DNA of 5,144 bases from Treponema sp. (GTDB taxonomy: Bacteria > Spirochaetota > Spirochaetia > Treponematales > Treponemataceae). Position numbers and translations under genes: made by a program. The DNA lies in contig JAILNT010000279.1 in assembly GCA_024691265.1 (NCBI GenBank), positions 1 to 5,144 of the forward strand, read 5' to 3'. Of the stretch, positions 1 to 5,144 are shown piece by piece. The notes beneath the pieces are model-generated. The model saw only the letters and a program-made list of their open reading frames with translations. It did no database searches and had not been told where the DNA came from. Positions within the stretch are counted from its first letter, which is position 1; every line of letters starts with the position of its first letter.

Positions 1-273
1 TATCTTTGTGGTTTCCTTGAATACAAATATGGACAAAGAGATGATATGGCTCTTCGTGGAAAAAAACTTGATGAATACAAGCGTTCTATAGCTAGAATAT
101 TTGGTCTCGGACGTTCTTCAAAGAGTAAACCTGGTCCATTACTTGAGCATGCCCGTAAGCTTTATGAGAATATTTCAAAGGAACTTTCTGCAAATAATAT
201 TCTTAGCGAAGATGACGATGATGTTGAAGATATTAATAATGAAAATACAGAAGGAGTTGGTACAAGCGAGTAG
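1..273 (+). CDS. Unrecognised protein, C-terminal 90 residues only
   Basis: The reading frame is open from base 1 and ends at the TAG at 271-273, so this is the 3' end of a gene that begins before the window. An internal ATG at 46 exists, but the frame stays open upstream with sensible protein sequence, so it need not be the start. The visible part has an aromatic segment (YLCGFLEYKYGQRDD), then a basic stretch rich in Lys and Arg with an RSSKSKPG turn, then a short helix-like segment (LLEHARKLYENISKEL). It ends in a very acidic tail of about 22 residues with a run of four Asp. No catalytic motif, signal peptide or membrane segment is visible. It vaguely recalls the C-terminus of DUF2225-type (TPR-like) proteins, but I could not confirm this. 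It lies two bases before truA on the same strand, so the two are probably co-transcribed. Confidence 0.75.
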   Translation, partial: YLCGFLEYKYGQRDDMALRGKKLDEYKRSIARIFGLGRSSKSKPGPLLEHARKLYENISKELSANNILSEDDDDVEDINNENTEGVGTSE

Positions 274-275
274 TT

Positions 276-1046
276 ATGCGTAATATTTTGTTGAAAATAT
301 CATACGATGGTACTGATTTTTGTGGCTGGCAAAGACAGGATAATTCAGGAAATCCTTTTAGAACTGTTCAGGGCGAGATAGAGAAAGCTCTTGAAAGACT
401 GCATAAAAAGCATGTTGATTTATTTGGTTCTGGAAGAACTGATAGTGGTGTTCATGCTGTGGGACAGGCTGCTAACTTTCATACTGATATAGATTCTATG
501 CCAGTGGAAAAATTTCCAGTAGCCTTGAATAGTTTCCTTCCTCCTGATGTTAGAATTCAAGAAGCAAAGGTTGTTCCTGATGATTTCCATTCAAGATTTA
601 GTGCTACAAGCCGTACCTATAGATATTTTCTTCATTGTGGATTAAGTCCATTTGCACATCAAACTCGTTTTGTCTGGTCTTTACGTCGTCGTCCTGATAT
701 TACAGTTCTTAATGAGATGGCTTCATGTCTTCAAGGAGAAACCGATTGTGCGACCTTTGCCGCAAGTGGTGACATGAGCCTTTCTACAAAAAGATATATA
801 GAAAAAGCTGTCTTTTATCCTGAAGGCGATATGATTGTTTTTGAAATAACTGCAAATGCCTTTCTCTGGAAAATGGTTCGTTCTTTAACAGGTTCTTTTG
901 TTTTTTATGAAAAAGCTGGTATGACAGCAGATGATTTTAAGAGAATACTTGAATCTCGAGATAGAAAATTGGCAGGTCCAACAGCTCCTGCCCAAGGACT
1001 ATTTCTATGGTCTATAGATTTTAACGGTGTTCGCCGGCACGTTTAA
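276..1046 (+). CDS. truA: tRNA pseudouridine(38-40) synthase TruA
   Basis: TruA converts uridine to pseudouridine at positions 38, 39 and 40 of the anticodon arm in many tRNAs, which stabilises decoding and the reading frame. It is cytosolic and needs no cofactor. The 256 residues match the family's usual size. The start fits the canonical N-terminus (MRNILLKISYDGTDFCGWQRQ). The catalytic loop GSGRTDSGVHAVGQ spans residues 51-64, with the nucleophile Asp56 (Asp60 in E. coli). The FSATSRTYRY segment supplies the conserved active-site Tyr115, and FLWKMVRSLTG at 196-206 is the second conserved block. The C-terminal GPTAPAQGLFLW motif is intact. The ATG is two bases after the upstream stop. The only strong Shine-Dalgarno-like sequence (AGAAGGAG, 249-256) is about 19 bases away, so translation probably depends on coupling to the upstream gene. 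No alternative start sits better relative to that box. Confidence 0.97.
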   Translation: MRNILLKISYDGTDFCGWQRQDNSGNPFRTVQGEIEKALERLHKKHVDLFGSGRTDSGVHAVGQAANFHTDIDSMPVEKFPVALNSFLPPDVRIQEAKVVPDDFHSRFSATSRTYRYFLHCGLSPFAHQTRFVWSLRRRPDITVLNEMASCLQGETDCATFAASGDMSLSTKRYIEKAVFYPEGDMIVFEITANAFLWKMVRSLTGSFVFYEKAGMTADDFKRILESRDRKLAGPTAPAQGLFLWSIDFNGVRRHV

Positions 1047-1070
1047 TTTTATAAAAGACTAGAAGGGTCT
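1026..1070. terminator. Weak candidate termination region between convergent genes
   Basis: truA and priA end tail to tail with two bases between stop codons, so any terminators must lie in coding sequence. On the + strand, GTGTT (1027-1031) can pair with GGCAC (1036-1040), with two G-U pairs and a four-base loop, followed by GTTTAATTTT. On the - strand, AGAC and GTCT (1056-1059 with 1067-1070) form a four-pair stem followed by TTTTAT. Both stems are short, so this is weak evidence; Rho-dependent or overlapping termination is equally possible. Confidence 0.2.
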
Positions 1071-3055
1071 ACATCTACTTCTACATAAACATTAGCTGGT
1101 GTGTGAAAATCATTTAGAAGGTGGTAGGCAGCCTTTTGTAATGGTGCTATTTTCTGTGCTCTAAGTATTATCTGATATCTAAAATTTGCAGATATTTTAT
1201 ATAACGGACATTCTGCTGGTCCTAATATCTCTATATTTGTGTCAAACTTTTCTAAAATCTGAGAAGCACTTTCTGCGGCTGCCAATGCATCTTTTTCAAA
1301 ATGGCTTCTGAATACAAGTCTTACAAGTCTTGAATAGGGTGGAAAGAATAACATATTCCTGGTATTTAATTCTGTGTCATAAAATGCTTCTATATTTCCA
1401 TTACAGGCGTATGCTATTGGATCTCTGCCTGGGTTGTAGGACTGTACTATAACTTTTCCATCTGGGAAAAATCTTCCAGCTCTTCCTGCAACTTGAGTTA
1501 TAAGGCTAAAGACTCTTTCTGATGCCCTAAAGTCTGGCATGTGTAGTCCTGTATCAGCCATTATAACTCCAACAAGCTTCAAAGAAGGAAAATTAAGACC
1601 TTTTGCAACCATTTGAGTTCCTAGAAGAATATCGTATTTTCCATTCCTGAAGTCATTTATTTTTTCTTGCAATTCTCCCTTTTTTGTAAGGCTGTCTGTA
1701 TCGATTCTTACAGTCTTGGCATAAGGAAATTTTGCTTTAACTTCTTCTTCGATATATTCTGTACCAAAACCTGAATAACCTACATCAAGGGAACCACATT
1801 TAGGACAAACCTGAGGAGGCTCTATTGACCAGCCGCAATAGTGACATTTTAATCTGTTTTCGCTTTTATGATAGGTAAGTGGTACAGAGCAGTTTTTGCA
1901 TTCTATTTCATAGCCGCATGATTGGCAGCGAAAGAAATGAGTGAAGCCTCTCCTGTTTAAAAATAAGATTGTCTGCCTTTTTTCTTCTAATGTTTCTTTG
2001 ATTTCTTTTTCAAGAGTAGGGGACAGACAGCTATCTGTATTTTTATTTAGTGATAGATTAACTGCGTTTATTTCTGGCATTTTCCCGCCGGCAAGACGCT
2101 GTGAAAGGATATGCTTTTTTATGCTGCCATTTTTCATAGCAAGCCAGGCTTCTACAGAAGGCGTTGCACTTCCCATTACAAGGGGGATATGTAAATGCAT
2201 GCATCTGTACATAGCAACTTGTCTTGCGTGATAGCGAGGTGTGTTTCCTGATTTGTATGAATTATCATGTTCTTCATCTATAATTATCATTCCAAGGTCA
2301 GGAACTGGAGCGAAAATTGCACTTCTTGCTCCAATGACAACCCGTGTTTCCTTGTTTAGAATCTTATGCCACTGGGTTAATTTTTGGCTTGGTGTTAAGC
2401 CTGAATGCAAAACTGCAACTGTATTTCCAAATCTCTGACTAACTGCTTGTATTACCTGGTCTGTTAATCCTATTTCTGGAACAAGATATATTACGCCTTT
2501 TCCTGCATTCAATATTTGCTCTGCAACCTTTAAGAATACTTCTGTTTTTCCAGAGCCTGTTTTTCCATATAGATAATGAAAGCCCTCTGATGATAAAATC
2601 CCGTTGACTGCATCTGTCTGCTCTTGAGAAAGCTCTTTAGGCTTAAAAGTACTTTCATCTTCTATAAAAGAAAAGCCTGTGCTATTAGTTTCTTTTTTTG
2701 CAGAAGGGAGCATTGCTCCAATAGCTTCTCCTAGTGAGCATAAATAGTAGGAAGAAAGCCAGTGTGCTAAAGACATAAGTTCTTTCGTAAGAATTGGTGT
2801 TTCGTCTAGTAATCTTAGAATTGGTTTTATTTTCCCTTTTTCTACAGGACAAGTTGCTGGTGGCTCATCATGGCAAGCGATAATATAGCCTGTGGTTTTT
2901 CTATTACCGAATCTAATTTCAGCTCTTTTTCCTATGTCAGCTTCACTCATAGGAAGCTTTTTTGTTTCTCCTTTTTCTTCTTCTCCGGGTGCAAAATCCG
3001 AGTATGTAAATGTATTTTTTAAAGGAATGTTAAAAACCAATTCAAAATATTTCAT
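1049..3055 (-). CDS. priA: Primosomal protein N' (PriA), replication restart helicase
   Basis: PriA is a superfamily 2 DNA helicase that recognises abandoned forks and D-loops and begins reloading of the replicative helicase. Residues 1-115 match the 3'-DNA-end binding domain. The helicase core follows: Walker A GKTGSGKT (164-171, Lys170), DEEH (260-263), GSATPS (295-300), GTQMVAKG (479-486) and QVAGRAGR (521-528). The zinc-binding insertion keeps eight cysteines: 377, 380, 386, 389, 404, 407, 417 and 420. The C-terminal domain ends in VDVDP, as in other PriA proteins. The protein has 668 residues against 732 in E. coli. Nearly all the difference lies between the N-terminal domain and Walker A, where E. 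coli has the winged-helix domain. There is also an acidic, Lys-rich insert near residues 24-40. The start lies one base after the udg stop; GGAGA at 3073-3077 is about 17 bases upstream, so translational coupling to udg is likely. Confidence 0.97.
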   Translation of the reverse strand: MKYFELVFNIPLKNTFTYSDFAPGEEEKGETKKLPMSEADIGKRAEIRFGNRKTTGYIIACHDEPPATCPVEKGKIKPILRLLDETPILTKELMSLAHWLSSYYLCSLGEAIGAMLPSAKKETNSTGFSFIEDESTFKPKELSQEQTDAVNGILSSEGFHYLYGKTGSGKTEVFLKVAEQILNAGKGVIYLVPEIGLTDQVIQAVSQRFGNTVAVLHSGLTPSQKLTQWHKILNKETRVVIGARSAIFAPVPDLGMIIIDEEHDNSYKSGNTPRYHARQVAMYRCMHLHIPLVMGSATPSVEAWLAMKNGSIKKHILSQRLAGGKMPEINAVNLSLNKNTDSCLSPTLEKEIKETLEEKRQTILFLNRRGFTHFFRCQSCGYEIECKNCSVPLTYHKSENRLKCHYCGWSIEPPQVCPKCGSLDVGYSGFGTEYIEEEVKAKFPYAKTVRIDTDSLTKKGELQEKINDFRNGKYDILLGTQMVAKGLNFPSLKLVGVIMADTGLHMPDFRASERVFSLITQVAGRAGRFFPDGKVIVQSYNPGRDPIAYACNGNIEAFYDTELNTRNMLFFPPYSRLVRLVFRSHFEKDALAAAESASQILEKFDTNIEILGPAECPLYKISANFRYQIILRAQKIAPLQKAAYHLLNDFHTPANVYVEVDVDPSSLL

Positions 3056-3056
3056 A

Positions 3057-3806
3057 TTATTGCTTTGTATAGTCTCCGGCTATTTCTATAAGTCTTTTTC
3101 TGAATGCTTTTAAATCTTCCCAGGCAGGTCTTTTTAATGCTTCATTTCTAAGTAAAGCACTTGGGTGATAAGTTGCCATAAAAGGAATACCGTTTATTTC
3201 ATAGAAATTACCTCGAAGTCTTCCTATTGGCATTGTAGTCTTTAAAAGTGCTTGTGCGGCAATCCTTCCCATTCCTAAAATCATTTTAGGCTTTAATACG
3301 TGTATCTGCATTTCTAAGAAAGATGAACATGCTGCCATTTCTTCTGGCTTCGGGTCTCTATTCATTGGAGGTCTGCATTTAACTATATTGAGTATATGAC
3401 AGTTAGTTGTTCTTGAAAGCTGGATTGCTATAAGCATTTTGTCCAGTAATTGACCTGCAGCTCCTACAAAAGGTCTACCGCTTAAATCTTCATCTCTTCC
3501 AGGAGCTTCTCCTATTACAAGTACTAATGGCTTTTCTACACCTTCTCCTGGAACTACATTATGTCTTGTTTTTGCTAACTGGCAGTTTTTACATTGCCTT
3601 ACTTTTTCTGCAATTGATTGAAGTGTAATTCCGTTTGATTTTTTTTGTGATGGACTTTCAGTTGTATTTTTAGACTCATTATTCTTTTCACAGTCGTCTT
3701 TGAAGCTGAGGTTTTCATACTGAAATACTTGAGGAATGTAGCCGCATTCATAAGTTGCAGCTGATTTTAGTAAATTATATAAGAGATTTTTATCGTTAGC
3801 TGTCAT
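3057..3806 (-). CDS. udg: Uracil-DNA glycosylase, family 4 (4Fe-4S)
   Basis: The enzyme cuts uracil from DNA after cytosine deamination or dUMP misincorporation, the first step of base-excision repair. The four iron-sulphur cysteines of the family are present: Cys72 and Cys75 (CKNC), Cys144 (IVKCRPP) and Cys160. The catalytic motif GEAPGRDED starts at residue 99, the uracil-stacking Phe113 is in GRPFVGAAGQ, the uracil-recognising Asn is probably Asn140, and the second motif is YHPSALLRNE with His214. Family 4 enzymes are often near 200 residues. This one has 249 because of an N-terminal extension: a helix-like segment (4-20) and a charged Ser/Asn/Lys linker (about 35-58). Older annotations call such proteins SPO1 DNA polymerase-related. 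An in-frame TAA two codons upstream of the ATG prevents any longer start. It is the first gene of the leftward pair with priA and has only a weak Shine-Dalgarno sequence. Confidence 0.95.
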   Translation of the reverse strand: MTANDKNLLYNLLKSAATYECGYIPQVFQYENLSFKDDCEKNNESKNTTESPSQKKSNGITLQSIAEKVRQCKNCQLAKTRHNVVPGEGVEKPLVLVIGEAPGRDEDLSGRPFVGAAGQLLDKMLIAIQLSRTTNCHILNIVKCRPPMNRDPKPEEMAACSSFLEMQIHVLKPKMILGMGRIAAQALLKTTMPIGRLRGNFYEINGIPFMATYHPSALLRNEALKRPAWEDLKAFRKRLIEIAGDYTKQ

Positions 3807-3817
3807 TTCTTATCTCA

Positions 3818-3846
3818 AGAATACCAAATACTTGCTCCTTCTGCAA
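3818..3846 (-). promoter_or_regulatory. Candidate promoter for udg-priA
   Basis: On the - strand, TTGCAG (3846-3841) and TATTCT (3823-3818) are 17 bases apart, a plausible sigma-70-type pair matching three and four of six consensus bases. Transcription would begin very close to the udg ATG, giving almost no leader. A better -10 match, TATACT at 3858-3853, lacks a good -35 but would leave a leader of about 40 bases that includes AGAAGGAG. These are pattern matches only, in AT-rich DNA. Confidence 0.25.
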
Positions 3847-3860
3847 CAATGAAGTATAGT
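3832..3860 (+). promoter_or_regulatory. Candidate promoter for the glycosyltransferase gene
   Basis: TTGCTC (3832-3837) and TATAGT (3855-3860) are 17 bases apart; the -10 matches five of six consensus bases and the -35 three. The predicted start of transcription is within a few bases of the ATG at 3869, which would make the mRNA leaderless or nearly so. In agreement, no Shine-Dalgarno sequence is visible just before that ATG. The -10 overlaps a short inverted repeat, AGTAT-4-ATACT (3853-3866). Confidence 0.3.
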
Positions 3861-4125
3861 AATACTCTATGAAGATAGCGATGTTTACCGATGCTTATTT
3901 TCCACGCATAAACGGCGTCGCAATTTCCGTTCATTCATATGCCTTAGAGCTTACAAAGCTAGGCCATGATGTATGTGTTGTATGCTTGGAATATACGGAG
4001 AAGCAGCAGAGAAATGCTTCTTTCGATGAAAAAAAAGAAGATCTTAATTCTCCATTCAAGGTAATAAGAATTGCTTCCTCTGCACTTATTTGGTCAAAGG
4101 AAGATAGGGCTGCAAGATTTGATAA

Positions 4126-4168
4126 GTGGTTCTATATAAAAAGAAGATGGACGAGTTTAATCCTGATG
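4126..4168 (+). other. Frameshift zone in the glycosyltransferase gene
   Basis: The two coding frames are both open only between 4126 (after a TAA at 4123-4125 in the -1 frame) and 4168 (before the TAA at 4169-4171 in the starting frame). Protein similarity places the switch near the run of five A's at 4138-4142. One extra A would restore a continuous frame reading IKKKMDEF. An ATG at 4147 is available in the second frame, but it would give a protein lacking the first strands of the N-terminal Rossmann domain. Confidence 0.88.
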
Positions 4169-4185
4169 TAATTCATGTTAACTCG
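4152..4185 (+). repeat. Imperfect inverted repeat after the frameshift site
   Basis: CGAGTTTAA (4152-4160) pairs with TTAACTCG (4178-4185), giving eight base pairs with one bulged T and a 17-base loop. The stem begins about seven bases after the candidate slip site A-AAA-AGA (4138-4144). The pairing is visible in the sequence; a function is only inferred, because these bases also encode conserved protein sequence. Confidence 0.4.
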
Positions 4186-5144
4186 GAATGGGTAGTTGGT
4201 TACTATGGTGCTATGTATGCACGGCACAGGCATATACCATATGTTTTTACTTTCCATACTTTGTGGGAAGATTATCTTGCTAATTATGTAAATTTTCTCC
4301 CTGAATTCTCTACAAGACTTATTGGTCGTGATATTGTAAAATTCTATTTAAAAAGAGCTGATGTCATAATTGCTCCTACAAATCACATTGCAAATGTCGT
4401 GCATGATTATGGTATTGAACATGAGGTTGAGCTTTTACCTACCGGAATATCAGATTCTCTGTATGAATATGATGCAGCACAAGCTGATAAAGTTAACAAT
4501 TTTATGAAAGAAAAGTTTCCATCATGTAACTTTTTAAATAAAAAAATATTGTTATATGTTGGACGCATTGTAAAAGAAAAAAATCTTCGTTTTCTATATG
4601 ATGTGCTAATAAATATAAATAAAACTGAAAAAGATGTCGTTCTCCTGTTCGTTGGAGGAGGACCTTATCAAGAAGAACTTGAAAAAGATGCCGTTGAACT
4701 TGGTATTCGTGATTCTGTATTTTTTACAGGATATGTAGCAAGAGAAGATTTGCTTTATTTTTATAAGATGGCAGATGTTTTTGTTTTCCCAAGTAAAACT
4801 GATACACAGGGATTGGTTACCATTGAAGCTATGCTCGCAGGTTTGCCGGTTGTTGCAATTGGAATAATGGGTACTGTTGATGTTATGCAGGGAAACCATG
4901 GCGGCTTTATGGTAGAGGATAATGTTGAGGAGTTTTCTAACAAAGTTAAATTATTGCTTAATGATAAAGCCCTTCATGATTTAAAATCTACGGAAGCACA
5001 GGAATGGGGAAAACAATGGTCTATGGGAGCTTTAACAGAGCGTCTTGTAACCTTTTACAATAAAGCAATCGAATCAAAAAAAATGGCTAAAAATAATGGC
5101 TTACTAGGTTTTGTCATGGATAATCTTGAAACATCTCCTTTTGA

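Larger units (their letters stand above)
3869..5144 (+). pseudogene. GT4-type glycosyltransferase, frameshifted, 3' end outside window
   Basis: This is a GT-B fold glycosyltransferase like those transferring a sugar from a nucleotide-sugar to diacylglycerol or another envelope acceptor; the substrate cannot be read from sequence. Reading from ATG 3869 gives a typical GT4 N-terminus (MKIAMFTDAYFPRINGVAIS), but that frame stops at 4169-4171 after 100 codons. The protein continues without a gap in the -1 frame from about 4141 (KKMDEFNPDVIHVNSEW) and stays open to the last base. The joined product has about 425 residues here, roughly full family length. Landmarks in joined numbering: acceptor-side His130 (TFHTLWEDY), LLPTGIS near 192, phosphate-binding GRIVKEKN (Arg233, Lys236), FVGGGPYQEEL, and the donor-site motif TDTQGLVTIEAM. 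The first acid of its EX7E pair is Asp312 rather than Glu; the second is Glu320. I label it a pseudogene because one frame cannot make the product. A sequencing error or recoding would make it functional. Confidence 0.9.

Noticed and set aside
101..283. A 60-codon + strand frame overlapping the first gene and the truA start
   Set aside because: It is out of frame with the gene that is open from base 1 and overlaps the truA start; it shows no protein-like features.
1941..3113. Three + strand open frames of 65-96 codons
   Set aside because: They are antisense to the PriA helicase and N-terminal domains (the last also crosses the start of priA), and their composition mirrors the priA codons.
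4606..4943. Two overlapping minus-strand open frames of 97 and 60 codons
   Set aside because: They lie antisense to the well-conserved GT4 donor domain on the + strand, have no recognisable features, and are shadows of it.
4147..5144. A separate glycosyltransferase gene starting at ATG 4147
   Set aside because: This start would remove the first Rossmann strands, has no proper ribosome site, and the missing part is present in the other frame just upstream. A frameshift fits better.
1..5144. A new defence, mobile or biosynthetic system
   Set aside because: The genes are common housekeeping or envelope functions with no transposase, integrase, direct-repeat array or unusual gene cluster.

Overview
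The window is AT-rich and gene-dense, with almost no intergenic space. It looks like ordinary bacterial chromosome. The protein sequences resemble those of host-associated spirochaetes, most likely Treponema; this is an impression from protein similarity and low G+C, not a database result.

Layout. (1) A rightward pair at the left edge: the last 90 codons of a gene that starts before the window and whose product I do not recognise, then truA (tRNA pseudouridine synthase) two bases later. (2) A leftward pair, udg then priA, with one base between them. It converges on truA with only two bases between the stop codons. (3) A 62-bp divergent promoter region. (4) A rightward GT4-type glycosyltransferase gene that runs off the right edge.

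Roles. TruA modifies the anticodon arm of tRNAs. Udg removes uracil from DNA through a 4Fe-4S family 4 glycosylase, and PriA restarts stalled or collapsed replication forks, so the leftward pair is a plausible DNA-maintenance operon. The glycosyltransferase resembles enzymes that add sugars to diacylglycerol or other envelope acceptors.

The main anomaly is in the glycosyltransferase. Its first 90 or so codons are in one frame, which stops at 4169-4171. All the rest, about 330 codons open to the window edge, is in the -1 frame. The break lies at a run of five A's (4138-4142). A one-base loss, or a base-calling error, is the simplest explanation. An inverted repeat just downstream has the spacing expected of a frameshift stimulator, so recoding is worth testing. 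A second point is that PriA seems to lack most of the region that forms the winged-helix domain in E. coli PriA. I found no mobile element, CRISPR array, RNA gene or convincing new multi-gene system.
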